Part shown: piece by piece, positions 27,027 to 41,280 of the stretch
Layout of the letters: the number at the start of each line of letters is the position of its first letter
Numbering within the stretch: the stretch's first letter is position 1
Source of the DNA: Membranipora membranacea
Lineage: Eukaryota > Bryozoa > Gymnolaemata > Cheilostomatida > Membraniporidae
Assembly (NCBI GenBank): GCA_914767715.1
Contig: OU612066.1
Span: forward strand, 439,001-503,000
Direction of reading: 5' to 3'
DNA: 64,000 nucleotides
The notes under the pieces: model-generated
The model's database searches: none
Told to the model about the DNA's origin: nothing
Seen by the model: only the letters and a program-made list of their open reading frames with translations
Made by a program: the position numbers and the translations under genes

Positions 27027-30000
27027 ATGAATGTTTTAGAAAGTAAAGTTAAGGAGAAGATAATCCACCCTACACAGGATTTTACTCGTGAGGTCACATC
27101 TAATGTTAGAGACAGGTAAGTAAGAACTCACATCATATCTTATTTTAGGGACGGGTTTGTTCTTTTTTAACCAGACATCAGATATTAGACAAAACAATCA
27201 TCTACCGTATTTTCCTTCGTCTACGTTTAAAAAAATGTTACAGATCATTTAATTTACATTGTCTCTATACATAAAATACCCAATTTTAATATCATCCGTA
27301 ACCGTAAGTCATTGGAAGTAAATATTTTACTGAACAAATTTCATTCACTGTTGGTTTGGAAACACCATGTTGGACAATTTAGTCAAAATCTCTATAACCG
27401 GCAGCATTGGACACAAACACCGGTAGATAATGTTATATTCTCAGCTTTATACCCCCAAACTAACAATGATAAATATAACTGAGCTGATGTTAGTCAGCAA
27501 CAGTACCCCGGAGACCAGCGCAAAATGTCATATAAGTAAATTTATGCAAAAAGAATTCTGATAATCCAAACATATTCTAAGCATAGTTATACATATCAAA
27601 CCCATAATGATGACCCTGGACACCTGGCAGCTCACGTTCCAGACATTCTTGTTGATGGCTGCCATCAAATAGAAAATTCCATGGGGTGGTCGATTCTTTA
27701 GCTTTATTCACATCAGTACAGTGATACTCTTATCTATCATGTATAACCAGCTAACCGGATGTAATACTGAGGGCTTATGTTGTGGATGATTCAGTACCTC
27801 AGCAGATTATACTGGATTTATCAGGTGATAAATAATTCAGCTGAGCTGTGATGTTGATCTGTGATTTTGATCTGAGATTTCTATCACCTGCTGCCGCTAT
27901 CCTTCAGATAAAGGTGTATAACAGAGCCATATTGTGTATAGCAGAGCCATGTTGTGTATCACTATTATAATGGGTCAGAAATCTACGCAAGGAATGTTTA
28001 TCTCCAACCTTAGATTATAATCGAAATACCAGATGTTACAGATTTACTCACATCTATCATATATATATATCTATATATATGTAGTATTCTATTTATGATA
28101 TGCTACTGTGTACAGTTTTAAGGTCATGTAATGAAAGGAAGGAAACTAACATATAAAATTAACTGGCCTTCCTGCAAAGCCAAATATGAACAGGCGCAGT
28201 CAGCTAATAAAAATCTCAATCAGATTTTGATTTAAAAATCTTTGTTTGATGAGAAATTGGGCCACAATATGGCTGAAGTTGAGCCATTTGTATATTCTGA
28301 TAAGCTTATTGGGGAGAAGACAATAAAATGTGCTTCACATCAAAGATCCAGCGACAAAACTGACAAAATCAGTGTGAAATTGTCGACTCAAGCTGCTAAT
28401 TTTAACAGTCTTATTTCTCCATTTTATGAGTTAAGTGAATAAAAGTTAAATTTGATTATTCATGGTGATATAAAGATTATAACAAGAAGTGAATAATTAT
28501 TCTAATTTCATACAATAGTCCATCATAGTAAATTCAACCACTTCAGAAGTTTCACATAAGAATAGAGCCTTGAGTTAATACCGTTAATGTCAAAACAACT
28601 CCTGAGATCGAGAAGTAAATAGCCTTGTCACTAAACTTTGACTAGCTGGTGACACAGGGAGTTCTATAACAGTTTAGTATATATGATAATATCTCAGCCT
28701 AGTAGAGACCCATACACTAATCTCTGAACTCTGACCTTTGCTCTGACCTACAATCTGACCTCATGGTAGATGAATACATCATGATAGTTGACCTGAAGTA
28801 AGTTACGAATCTTTTGGGAGACTTTTGGATTTCGGGGTGATATTGATATGAAAAATCATCAACCACTTGTTTTTGTGCACGCTAACACTATTAGGTAAAA
28901 GACTAAATAAGTGAGTAAATACGTGTTAGATATTATAAGTCATATGTAACATTTGGACAGATCGAGGCTGCGAAAGTTTGACTGTGTAGTTATTTTTACT
29001 GAACTCTACAGTTATTTGCCCCATGTTCAGAGTTCATATATAACTACTCAGTGAATAAATGCACTGACGAGCCCAAAGGTATAGATATCCAGGCTGTACT
29101 GAGCGCTTACTTAGGAATATATGGCCGTGAGAGAGGAAGTGTGGGTGTGATAACGAACAATGGCCGACACAAAAACATAAATCTCTAGATAACTAATGGA
29201 AGGATGAAGGTTAGAGTGATCGGAGTCATCGGTGCAGAGATGTGATGTAGTGAGCGTGAGACTAACGTCATATATCACAGTATAACACAGTACTGCTAGG
29301 TCATATATCTGATCTCAGGAAATGTGATTTAAATCCCATCTATTATCTACAGCCAGTTCTCAATTAGAATAAAATGTTCTGAGCATATTTTATATTGATT
29401 TTAACGATCATTTCAAATTCATATTTAACTAAGTTTAGCTTGAATTTATTTGGAATGTAAATTTGTCTTCCTTCCTTTTGGGCTTGTATGGAATTGGTTT
29501 AAGTAAAAATAATAACAATTTTGTCGAGTCGATACGGCTGATGTTATAAAGTGTGATTTGTAATACAAGCATCAGATTTAGTATTGTTGTTAGAATGAGC
29601 CAATGTGACAGCATCAGGCTAAACATAACAAAACATGGCTGCTCTCAGACATGTCCCTAGTTTTATAAGTTCTTCTTCAACCACAAACAAATAAACAAAT
29701 AAGTGTAGTAAAGAAAGGTTATCCAGCTCCACAAATATAAAAAGGGAGGCACTCAACAAAGCTGATAATTCTAACCGATGACAAACATTGTAGCTCTGTC
29801 AGTCCACTATATTATGAATACATGAGAGTTTAAAAATATAGATAAAAAGCCACTTTGAGCCACTCACACAAATTATTATGCTGAGATTAATGGATTAATA
29901 CTTTGTATACATTCGTGTATTTGTATGTGAGTAATATGTGTGTACAAGTAAATGTGTGTAGAGAGTAGTACGAAAATCTCCCCACAACCAGACAAATAGA

Positions 30001-33000
30001 TATTGTCTCCACTTGACTCATGTTTTGTGGTCTCAGCTCTTAGCTGTAAAAAATCTACTGCTGCAAATATACTAATAATTAATACATGAAAGTATAAAAC
30101 ATTTAGCTTCCATTCACATCAGTGCTGACATCAGTGCTGACATCAGTGCTGACATCAGTGCTATTGTTTTTTACTGACAGAATATCATTATTGCTGCCGG
30201 AGTAATATTCCCCTGATACACGATTTAGCTCTTCTGCTTCCTGTTGTCCAGCTTCATTGAGGAGCCGAGTGTGTGATTATTGATGTTTAGTCTGGACCCA
30301 TTTCATGTATTAGTTCTTATCACAGAGTAAGGATATATCCTTACTCTGTGTTATTATCTTATCAGGGATGTATATATAGAATGGTGCCGACAGGTCGAGT
30401 TAAGCTGATGACAGCAGGTTACTCTATATAAGTACAGACAGCTCAGTTAGAGACCACCACCATGTGGTCACATGACTCAATAAGCTAATTGAGCTGAGCG
30501 TAGGAAGCTGGATTAGTGATGTTCTAGTGGAATTACTTCTATATTACTTCTATATTTATGTGCTTATTCAATTCTCAATAGGGCTTTCTGCAGAGCCTAA
30601 TTACAAATTAACTAAATAATTACGCTAATGTAACCACTGTAACATAGAACAGTAACATCTAAAACAGCAGCAGAAGGCCAAGGACATGAGACTAAGGTTC
30701 ACAAATCGGTAACTTTGAAATACTATTGGCTTGGCTTTCCTGCTCATGCTTAGCAACATACGGCCACCCGAGGGATTAGTGTAAATGTCATAATGGTGCT
30801 GACGTCAGCTTAGTCAGATATACTCACCTCACCTTTATATATATCTTCTCACAATCACAGCTTAGAACAGAATTGTGTATTATGTTATAAAGTTCTGATA
30901 TCAGCCATTATTATTTTGTAAGTTGTACAGCATGTTCAGGTGGGCGGTGTCGGATATATGGCGTTTCATTTAGAAACACTCGTTTCAATATCATATTACA
31001 TAAAATAAAGATTAGCACACAGTTCATCTTGTGTACAGAGCTATTTAGTCCCGATACAAAGGATTACAGACTCGGTTAACGCTGCCAAGTTACCATACCA
31101 TTCATACGGAGAACCTTCAACTCTGATATCCTTTAGAAATACTAGACATTTTGTAATCTAGCCATAGAGATAATATGTGGAGTAAAGAGGTCAAACTGTC
31201 TCACAGATATGAGTCTGCCTCACATATACAATACAGTGACAGTTACGTTGTTGTATTTTTAGGATTCAGCAGTCTAATGGCAAGTCAGCACCAGTCCCCC
31301 AGAAAAGAAGGAGTAAAAGTAAGACAGATGTTAAATATCAGACGCTGCCGGACGGTAAATATCAGACACCTGAGGTGGAGACAGGCGATCAGCGGCAGCA
31401 GGCGAGAAGAGAGTCAGTAGAAGCTGACGATGGAGATAATCCCAGATACTATGACTGCTTCGATAGATGTGGCAAGTAAGTAAAGTATGTCTGTGTGTCG
31501 GCCTGTCTGTCTGCGTGTCCGTCTGTGTGTCCGTCTGTCTGTCAGTCTGTGTGTCCGTCTGTATGTGTGCCTGCGTTTATTCACTAGTATCATTTAGAGA
31601 TTAGTCAGGTGTTACCTTCTCGTTCTCCTATTATATTGTATATTATATATATAATAATAACAAGGAACAACCTCAGTGCTGATTAGAGAAAATTATAGCT
31701 ATGAAAGATGGACTTTTGAGATATTGAGTTGTCTACCCTTATAAAGCAGGATTGTTGCTAACATGAACATAAAAATATGTTATACATGAATATGTATTCT
31801 TTTATGGTTAAAAAAACGTGCAAACTGTTGGTGAGCAGCACCTGTCGATAATTTGTGTGTTAATAATAGTTTATCATGGCTAAGATACTGAACTTGACGT
31901 TGACCTTCGCTCTGGACACATTCAAGCTTCATGATATTTATGTAGTAAATATATATAACATATATTATATATGTATGCTAATTTTGTGCTGTATATGACA
32001 GTTATTGAGCATGTTAGCGGTGTGGCCGTAGTGTAATGTTTCCGTATTGTTAGGAGATGTCATCTGGTTATCCTGTAATACTGCAGGGATAACACTGGCT
32101 AACCTATCTGTGTATCTGGTCACTACCTTCGACTCCCTCTAGACATTAAGTTCAACTTTTGGTAAATTATCGAGCACAGAATTTAAAGCACTAAGATCTT
32201 GTTTATAAATACAAATTCATTCACATGAGCAATTCAACCCCTAAAGCTACATTCTCAGGAAAGCAAGGGACAAACAAAATTATAATCAGAGATACTAAAA
32301 GGAGTATCGTAATAATTTTGCTCATTTCATTTTTGAACTTCGATTAACACTAATTAGATCAGGTAAGGTCAGTGGACTTGTGCCACTTGTGAGTTGTATT
32401 GAGTGAAGTTAGAGTAGCGATGTGACACCTTGTGACACCTTGTGCTCAGGTGTCAAAGTCTTCATCTAATCATGTGTTTATATTTTCTGAAGGGAATATG
32501 GAACTCTCATATTTTATATTATAGTAAAGTAAGAACTCTTCCCTGAGTTTATAATTGGTCTGTACCATGATTGATGGTGATTACTAATTATTAAGCTCAC
32601 AATTATTCTCAGCTCTGTATTGATAAGCCCTGGGCTTGCCAAGAGCTCACAACCAGGGTTATTTCAGCTTAATTATCAGCCAAGACTTCCAAATTGAATT
32701 CAAATAATTCACCGGAGAGTTAAAAATTTACAAAGACCATTACAATGTGCTGTCCATCCATTAGTGTATTACATTAATTATGACACAAGTCAGCTATTCT
32801 CCGCTGCCGCTATTAATTTCCTGCTGTCTACATGAACTCCGCCGCTGCTGCCGTATATTTCATCAGTCCTCCGGTCAGATGACAGGGTTAAGATTATTTA
32901 TGAGTATTATTATCATTATAATCATTCTAATCAATAAGATACCCTAGCTTTGAATCACCTCCCTACTCGTTACATACTCTCACAGCCCTCACAGCTCTGA

Positions 33001-36000
33001 CAGCGCAGCAGCAGCACAGAATAGAGCTGCCGATAATCTCTAACCACAGAACAATGTAGACATGGTCATTACCTCCTCTCAACATAATCAAAATTCAGCT
33101 CAAAACTTTTCCCATAGTCGTGCATCGATCCCCTGTATTTTCCAGCACCTGCCTTTTGCCTGATCTGACATGTTGATAGAGTAGGACTTGTGGCTAACAA
33201 TGTTTAGGGGTCGAGGGTCATACTAATCAGGGCAATATTTTCCATATATGCTTCTATTTATGTATAAAGACACTTATTATATGTAGAGAAAATAGTGTAA
33301 TGCTGCATTTTTATCAATGAATGGTGAGCGATAAGTACTCGATGTATCATACGGTCCGATGTATTATACGGTCTATGTATATCTGACTTTTTTTGTTGAT
33401 AGGTGTATGGCTAAACACTCGAAATGTTCGTGTACACTGCCGTGTAGGTATCAGACCTCACTGTTGGCCAGTTTGGGTTTTCTCATATCGTTTGGTATCA
33501 GATGTAATATGGGTATAGCTATGATACAGATGACTGATGAGCACTCATATAACAGAACTGTGAATGGTAACGAGACTGTAGAGGTTACAGAGGTAAGAGT
33601 CAGAGTCAGCTGAGAGTCAGAGTCAGCGTCAGCATATATATAATGCATTCTCATTATTTTATGTGATCATGGTTAATACATATTTAACACAAAGCAATTT
33701 AACAACAGAGGACAAAGTAAAGTGAACTTGTATATGGTTGTTGAGCTTTGCTTTCACATATACGACTTGAATTCACCATGTTCGTAACATAAATGACAGC
33801 AGCAGACCAAGGATTTCAAGGCTCTTGAAATCCTTGAGCAGACAAACATCATAACAAAATAGAGCATCAATTTTCGTTTGCAGCAATTATTTGAGTGGAG
33901 CGGTCAGATACAGGGGTGGATTGATAGCTCATTTTTCTGGGGGTATATGATCACTCAGATACCTGGAGGCTACCTCAGTAGTATTATTCCAGCTAACAGG
34001 TAAACATATACATGAACTTAGTCTGCAGTGTTCTACCAAAACTGTCACTGGCATATTTTACAGCAAATCAATTGTTGAACCAGCCACTGAATGATTTGGT
34101 CTAAGGTTATATGACCCCAAAAACTAAACTTAGCTTCTAATTTCATGAGTGTGTATCAGTAATTAGTCTGTGTGGACTTCACACATTAATTACGATGATG
34201 AGCGCTGTCTTCTACGCAACTTTACTTTACATATAGGTGATTTATACATGACCTAGAAGCAATTTATATATGACCATGATGCGACTTACTAGTGACCTAC
34301 TATAATGTTTTTCATATCGGTTTCTATATATACATATATGATTACAGAGTATTTGGCTGTGCTATTGGAGCATCAGCTTTCCTCAATCTCTTACTTCCGT
34401 CAGCGTGTAAGGTTCACTATGGAGCAGTGATGGCAGTAAGGATAACGCAAGGTCTCATAGAGGTGAGACAACTCCAAGTATCACATCACCCTACCTGGTC
34501 GAGCTAATACAGAAAAGTGATTTAGGCAGACAAGAATTGAAAGATATCCACCTACACAATCCTGTTTATAATAAGTCTCAGTGGGTGATAAGAAGGTCCT
34601 GGTTCAATACTGGCTGAATTCAGAGAGCATCTGAAGGCCAAACCTCAGCTGAACTCTGGAGCTGAGATATATATCAGCAGCACCAGCGCCGGCAAATTTT
34701 CATTATAGTTAAATTTCTGAGGGGTAAAATTTATCCAGATTTCAGTCTGAGCTTGGCTAACTAATTGAGCCAAACCCCCCTCTCCCCCCCCCCCCTTTTA
34801 CTGTGCAGGTATCACAAGAGATCTCTGTGAGAACATTACCATATACATCTCTACACAGATATATATATATATATCTACATAGATACATACATCTCTACAC
34901 AGATATATAGGGGGTGCGACTTAGTTATAATTTCGGAGAGAAGTGGTGAATGTTGAGTTATATTACAATATATACATTTATTATATTATAACAGGGAGTA
35001 ACGTATCCAGCCTGCCACGGTATATGGAGATTCTGGGCTCCTCCTCTGGAGAGATCAAAGTTAGCTACGATAGCATTCTGTGGATCGTACGCCGGAGCTG
35101 TGGTAGGGTTACCTCTCTCTAGTCTGCTTACTCAGTATCTGGGCTGGGAAGCCTGCTTCTACTTCTATGGTTAGTGACTGCATCTTAGTGTAACATACAC
35201 AGAGTACACAGGGTATGAGCTATGTACTTTTATCCATATATCTATACATATATATATTATATTTAATTATGTATGAAGTAGGTAATACTTAAATCGCCAA
35301 GAAAAGCTATCAGTGCCGATGATCATGTTATCAATCTGAATACCAACACCCTTGAACTGAAAAATGAAACTAAATTTTTAGGTATTATCCTTGATTCAAA
35401 TATTACTTCTAAGTCGCACATAAATGAATTGTGCAAAAAATTAAATTTGGTTGTAATAATGATGCATGTAGTAAGGCCATATTTTGACGAAAAACAATGA
35501 TCGAACTATATTACTCATTCTTTTACCCGCACCTGCTCTATGGAATAGAGTTCTGGGGCCATGCTGCTGAAAATGACCTTAAACGAGTAATAGTCCTCCA
35601 AAAAGCTTGTGTAAGAGTGATTTTAAAGAAAAAAACCAGAGATCATGTTTCAACCCTTTTTAAGACTTTAAATATAATGCCTTTGAATATGCTATTCCAA
35701 TACTGCTCTTTAAAACTATTTTTAAGAACATTTTCGAATGAGTTTATCAACTCTCTTAAATCAGAACATGATTATAACACAAGATTAAATAATTTACGAA
35801 CAAAAAAGGCCAAAAACAAGCGAGGTGAGAGGTCCCTGTTGTGCCATGGTGTCAACCTGTACAACAGGTACCTTATGGGAGTGGAGACATGTACTCAGTC
35901 TGGTTCCTTGGGTGGCCTGGCGGCGCGCCTGTGGGAGGGGTTTGATTGTGTGCAGGTTGCGGATGTTTCGCTCTGTCGTTCCGGCAGGCGAGTGTGGCGT

Positions 36001-39000
36001 CGAGAGTTCTAGTCGGGCAGTCTCTGCTCTAGCTTCGTGCTATCTGACTGTCCCATTGCTTTTTAACTTTTTATATACCTTTGATACCGTTTTACTCATT
36101 CTAGTTCTTATAGTAAGCAATAAACACACACATAAAAAAAAAGAAAAAAAGAGTGTTAATTCATTTCATTTTTGAGAGACCAGAATGACACTGAACAACA
36201 TTGATGTGATTAATCGCCATCGTTGTTTTCTGTGCATTATAACAACCAGAAATTATCCTCCACTGATTAATTATTTTAGGAGCTTTTGGAATCACATGGG
36301 CGATAGTTTGGTGGTTTATGTCACACGAGAGACCGTCCACTCACCCTAGGATATCACATGCTGAGAGGGTGTACATAGAAGACAGTTTGGGTCTAGCTGA
36401 TAACACAGCTATTAAGGTACTACAACAGCTGCAGTTAAAATCAGTCTAGTTGGAATATTGCTGATTTATAATTTTTGTGCTTTTGAGAAACAATTTTGAC
36501 TCTTGAATAATGAGCGAATCCCTGATGTAGCGCTAGCTGCCCTCTGATGTAGCACTAGCTGCCCTCTGGTGACAGATTTGAAGTAGAGATATCCTATATT
36601 TATTTCAGCCCATTAGCATGTGAAATATTTGTTTACCCGTGAGATTACCATAGGTTGGAATCTATAATTGTTAGATATCGATCCCTGAGTGATCTCTGAG
36701 TGATCCAGAAGTGACTTTAACTTAGATTTCCAAGTGTTGATACTAATCCACTCTTCATATTCACCTAGCCTTCGATTAGCTCCAGCAAACAACAAAATAT
36801 GCAATATCCACACCTGTTACTGGTGAGCGATATACGTGAGCCTATCTGTATGATGGTGCTTTCTCTGTGTTTTACAGTTTGCTCACACACCTTGGAAGGC
36901 TATATTTACCTCGATGCCTGTCTATGCTATAATCGTAGCTAACATCTGCAGGAGTTGGACATTCTACCTTCTTATTGTACATCAGACAAAATTCCTCAAA
37001 GATGTCTTCAACATCTCCATCGCAATAGTAAGTATAAATAGTATGAATTATCATCAAAGGTAAGTATAACTAACATTGCTAATCCGTCACGGTAAGTATA
37101 ACTAACATTGCTAATCCGTCACGGTAAGTATAACTAACATTGCTAATCCGTCACGGTAAGTATAACTAACATTGCTAATCCGTCACGGTAAGTATAACTA
37201 ACATTGCTAATCCGCACGGTAAGTATAACTAACATTGCTAATCCGCACGGTAAGTATAACTAACATTGCTAATCCGTCACGCATTAAGTATTATTATCAA
37301 AGGTAAGTATAACTAACATTGCTGCTAATCCGTCACGCATTAAGTATTATTATCAAAGGTAAGTATAACTAACATTGCTAATCCGTCACGCATTAAGTAT
37401 TATTATCAAAGGTAAGTATAACTAACATTGCTGCTAATCCGTCACGCATTAAGTATTATTGTCATTTTTATTATTGGACTTGGTTTCAGTTTCATCATTG
37501 ACAGACCTTCCATTGACTGAGATTAATGTGTGTGCCACTGGAGCTATAAGCTGTAATGGGAGTGATTGAATCATCGTAACCTTACTGCCTTATTTGTCAT
37601 CCTTGAAAACTTTATCAATGTACAGAGCGGGAGTTACGGTGCCCTACCCCATCTGGTTATGGCACTCATAGTACCCATCGGAGGCTATTTGGCTGATTCA
37701 TTACGGCGAAGAGAATTACTATCCACTACTAATGTGAGGAAAATCTTCAACTGTGGAGGTGAGCTTAAATCTCTCCACTTTGCACTGATTTGCATGGTAC
37801 CAGAAACGAGGATGAATCTTGCAATGGGGAGGGTTTTAAATTCAATAGAAACTCACAATAATCAATAGAGTTGAGAACCTCACGACATCTAACATTATTT
37901 CTTTACTCTCTGTAGGTTTCGGTTTGGAGGCGACCTTTCTCTTGGTGGTCGGGTTCACTAAGAGTGCCACGGTAGCCATAGTGTCACTCATGTTTGCTGT
38001 TGGTTTCAGTGGATTCGCAATATCAGGTGAGGTAATCGAAGACTATCGTCTCTGAGCTAACAAAACAACAAGTTAGAATTCTCCCAACTCATAAAACAGT
38101 CTACAGTCCTATTTACTTAGCTCTATCTGTCTAGTGTCACTGTGTCTGAGATTGAATTCGTGATATGATAGGGGCGCTGTGAGATCAAATATAAAGGTGT
38201 TGATGGCCCATCTAACACCTTTTATAGCTGACTTACGGCAGAAATAGATCAAGATTCACAGCTGGATTTTATATGAGCTGTCTCTGTAATGTGTTGTAGG
38301 TTACAATGTTAACCACTTGGACATTGCACCGAGATATGCCTCTATACTGATGGGTCTGTCTAACGGATGTGGTACACTATCTGGTATACTGTGTCCGCTA
38401 GCTGTGTCAGCTCTCACCAAAAATGAGGTAGGATATTCACTGACAATCCTTCAAAGATCAACAATGTCATGATTGATAATAGTCACATTATTGGATCCCC
38501 TGTTGATATCACTAAGATGGACCTAACCACGTCAAAAATAGACAAGAGAAGATAAATCTATAGCGATACACCAAAGTGTATAATTGAGCTAATATAACTT
38601 TTCCCTGCATCAACTTCCGAATCGTTATATTTGCTTGTTTTTATATAAGTTGACCATAACAGGTGTTTTGTATTTCCACAATATAAAACTGTTTGTTTGT
38701 ATTGTGTACAGCTGAGGCCAGTATCTAACCAAATGATAGCAGCTTTCACAGTAAACGTATGTACTCAGTCTGTACTCAGCCCCCCCTCTAATATTATATG
38801 ACTATTGTAACTGATTACTCATCAGTGTTCTTCCAATTCACCTGATAGATGTAATTATTGACACTGGGAGTTACTTCCTCTATACAAAGAGAAAACAACT
38901 TTGTTTGCATGATTTTTCTGTTCACCTTCACATTGATCTGTGTGTTTGCTCTTGTGGTGTGCAGTAAATCACAGCTTCACTGTCACTGTCTGTCAATCAC

Positions 39001-40343
39001 ATCTTTGCATGCCCTAAATTTCTCCTTCAGCTGCACTGTATGTTTGTAAAACTGTGTAAAAGAGATGAACTGAATGTGTAACATCTTCAAATTTATTAAA
39101 ATATATCTCTCATAGTTTGTGTCAGGCAGACGATTCATACTCAATATGATTCATAATCGATCGGCTTTTTGTTGCTGCTCCGCTTGTATATTACCTTAGT
39201 ATGAATCGATCACGCGGTGATCTTGATAACTGGCAGCCCAGTGATTAAGATACAATATCATTTGGCAGCTACTATGAATATCAGTTTGTAATGCAAATTG
39301 TTTCAGAGAGCAGTGTGACAAATTGTCATATATCATGCTGATGTTATAGAGAGTAAATATATACACCAGTAACATTTAGATTTATACGTTGATGACTTAC
39401 ACATAACGAGATCAGACGTCTATGGCTATCACCTCACATATATGTATATATTACAGGAGGATATGCTCTCTAAGTGGAAGTATGTATTCCTCATAGCAGC
39501 AATCATTCATTATCTTGGTATTATATTCTACGGTATATTTGCCTCTGGTGAGAAACAACCTTGGGCTAATCCATTACGTAAGTACGATGTATAGGGACGG
39601 TATTATCAAGTATCACACATAATCCTCTCCCGTTTTTACACCAAGAAGCTCAAAGTGATATCGAACAGGATGTAAGCAAGCAAACCTCATCAGACTAATA
39701 TGCCTGCCTAGACACAATGGCTCACAAAATGTACTGCTTCAATTTCTTCATCAGTTGGCAACAACTCTACTAAAAAAGTTGGTCACTATTTTGACTCGGC
39801 TGAATTTCAGAATTACAAGAAGAAGAGGTGAAGGATAATTTATCTCGTTACGGAAGTGTGAGAGGCAGTATGCATAGTATACACACAGGAGGAGGAGGAG
39901 GCGGGGGCGGAGTGGGCAGCAGGCAGAGTATACCATATAACTATGATGAAGTACAGACGCATAACTCAGGTAGGGCAGATAATTACAAATGAGATTGTAG
40001 GTAGTTATAACATAGCTTTGGTCGAAGCAGGGAGTTTTGGTGCAGTCTGTTGATACTTTTCAAGTCTTCTACAAAAGTTGTCTTGCCTTTGAATATAAGT
40101 AGACAACTTTAGAGTGTGGCTGATAGCTGATTACCGCCGCTTATAATGTTTGTTATATTTGTGACAGGAGACCATGATAGTATGGTCAGTGATGATGATG
40201 ATGATGACGGTACATCAGAAGTAGATAGTAGTGATGATGATATTAGTGAGGAGAGTAGTGAGAGTCTAAGTACGCCTCCTTATACAATAAGAGAAGAGAG
40301 AGTACAAGATAATAATAGGGATAGTACCAGACATCTCGACTAA
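27027..40343 (+). CDS. VGLUT: Vesicular glutamate transporter (SLC17 family)
   Basis: Loads glutamate into synaptic vesicles using the membrane potential set up by the V-ATPase. Fourteen exons join in phase to about 670 aa: 27027-27115, 31263-31475, 33403-33592, 33884-33999, 34348-34462, 34995-35169, 36280-36416, 36878-37027, 37626-37758, 37916-38026, 38300-38427, 39457-39577, 39811-39969 and 40168-40343. A cytosolic N-terminus of about 100 aa is followed by [17 protein letters not shown] in TM1, with the family's conserved Arg. Then come [40 protein letters not shown] and [17 protein letters not shown]. The last two separate VGLUT from sialin and phosphate relatives. The C-terminal tail has a Gly run, an Asp/Glu/Ser-rich stretch and no membrane segment. 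Intron 1 is 4.1 kb; intron 6 holds a LINE fragment; intron 8 holds a splice-donor array. Identity is secure, and each exon join was checked for phase. Confidence 0.95.
30116..30163. repeat. 12-bp tandem repeat in VGLUT intron 1
   Basis: Four copies of ACATCAGTGCTG in a row. It is a short simple array without other features. Confidence 0.85.
30321..30350. repeat. Perfect 30-bp palindrome in VGLUT intron 1
   Basis: CACAGAGTAAGGATA is followed directly by its exact reverse complement, with no spacer. It stands alone in intron 1. Confidence 0.95.
31486..31570. repeat. TGTC/TGTG-rich simple repeat after VGLUT exon 2
   Basis: A degenerate GTCTGTCTGCGTGTCCGTCT-type microsatellite begins about ten bases after the exon-2 donor. 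Confidence 0.85.
35290..36150 (+). mobile_element. LINE relic C in VGLUT intron 6
   Basis: A 5'-truncated non-LTR retrotransposon in sense orientation. An upstream frame reads [14 protein letters not shown]. The frame at 35497-36012 reads [17 protein letters not shown], then [12 protein letters not shown] and FKTLNIMPL, typical of the part just after the RT domain of CR1/Jockey-like elements. A stop-free end, CAATAAACACAC near 36118 and an A-rich tail at 36134-36150 mark the 3' end. It does not disturb the flanking exons (35169 and 36280). Confidence 0.85.
37028..37460 (+). repeat. Splice-donor tandem array in VGLUT intron 8
   Basis: Immediately after exon 8 the true donor reads ATA/GTAAGTATAA. 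Thirty bases later a tandem array begins, with ten copies of GGTAAGTATAACTAAC. Seven early copies are spaced by 30-32 bp and end CTAATCCGTCAC; the later ones use a longer unit of about 60 bp with CATTAAGTATTATTATCAAA added. Each copy holds GTAAGTAT, a full match to the U1-pairing donor consensus, and ACTAAC, which looks like a branch-point motif. Confidence 0.96.
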
Positions 40344-40827
40344 CATCCTCCTCCGACTTAGTGCAGAGAAGAGACACCAACAGATACACTCCCAGCTGTG
40401 ATCATACACTCCTGGCTGTGAGCATATATCCACTACCAACTAAACAGAGGCCTGCTCATGTTTATTGAAGAGTCTTAGTTGCGCAAGAAGTCTTCAATTT
40501 TTTTTCACTCAGTTTCGTTATACATCAATGTTTTCTGTTTATTGAATTTGTGATAGCCATACCAAATAATAATAATAATAATAATAATGTACCGGCTCAG
40601 TGTTGGTTTGCATTAAGAACAAAAAGGCTGTTCATCAGTCAATCCACGTTTTTTGTTCAGATTAATATACTTATTTGCTAATATCCTGATACACTGAATT
40701 TAGAACTCTTCTGCATACAAATTTGTGCTAGTCATCTTTTTTTATTCATGCAAATATTGATGGTCAATTAAAAAATTTATTTTGGTGATTTAGTTATTTA
40801 TATTTTTTGTCAATTCTCCTGGTTCTG

Positions 40828-40833
40828 AATAAA
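40828..40833 (+). promoter_or_regulatory. Possible VGLUT polyadenylation signal
   Basis: AATAAA 485 bp after the VGLUT stop, and the first canonical hexamer downstream. The facing DDX51 gene has candidate TTTATT (AATAAA on the minus strand) at 40741-40746 and 40776-40781. If both are used, the two transcripts overlap at their 3' ends. Confidence 0.45.
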
Positions 40834-40851
40834 TAGTACTTATCTACCTCG

Positions 40852-40987
40852 CTAGCTCATTACACAACTAGCTCATTACACAACTAGCTCATTACACAAC
40901 TAGCTCATTACACAACTAGCTCATTACACAACTAGCTCATTACACAACTAGCTCATTACACAACTAGCTCATTACACAACTAGCTCG
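40852..40987. repeat. 16-bp minisatellite between VGLUT and DDX51
   Basis: Eight nearly identical copies of CTAGCTCATTACACAA lie between the two convergent genes, just past the candidate VGLUT polyadenylation signal. Confidence 0.95.
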
Positions 40988-41280
40988 CCCCCAGTAGATA
41001 TAATCAGGTATAGCATTAGTTCATTGACTGTCACGAAAAACCTCAGGAGTCAAAACTTTAAATTAACTGCAAATAAGTAGCAACTCAATCAAGGCTTGAC
41101 TTTGGTTCTCATAAGTTCACTTTAGCATGTTTTACATCTTTTTGAGGCTTTTCTGAAATGTACGGTATATATATGAGGCCTGTGCGTTTTATGGATATAC
41201 CATCATACATACACATGTACATATAACTCCATACGGTCACTTACTAAACTCCACAGAGACTCGACTTATACATCATTATG

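Noticed and set aside
33804-33838. Small hairpin CAAGGATTTCAAGG/CTTGAAATCCTTG as a regulatory element
   Set aside because: Stem of about 14 bp with a 3-nt loop in an AT-rich intron. Too short to support a claim alone.
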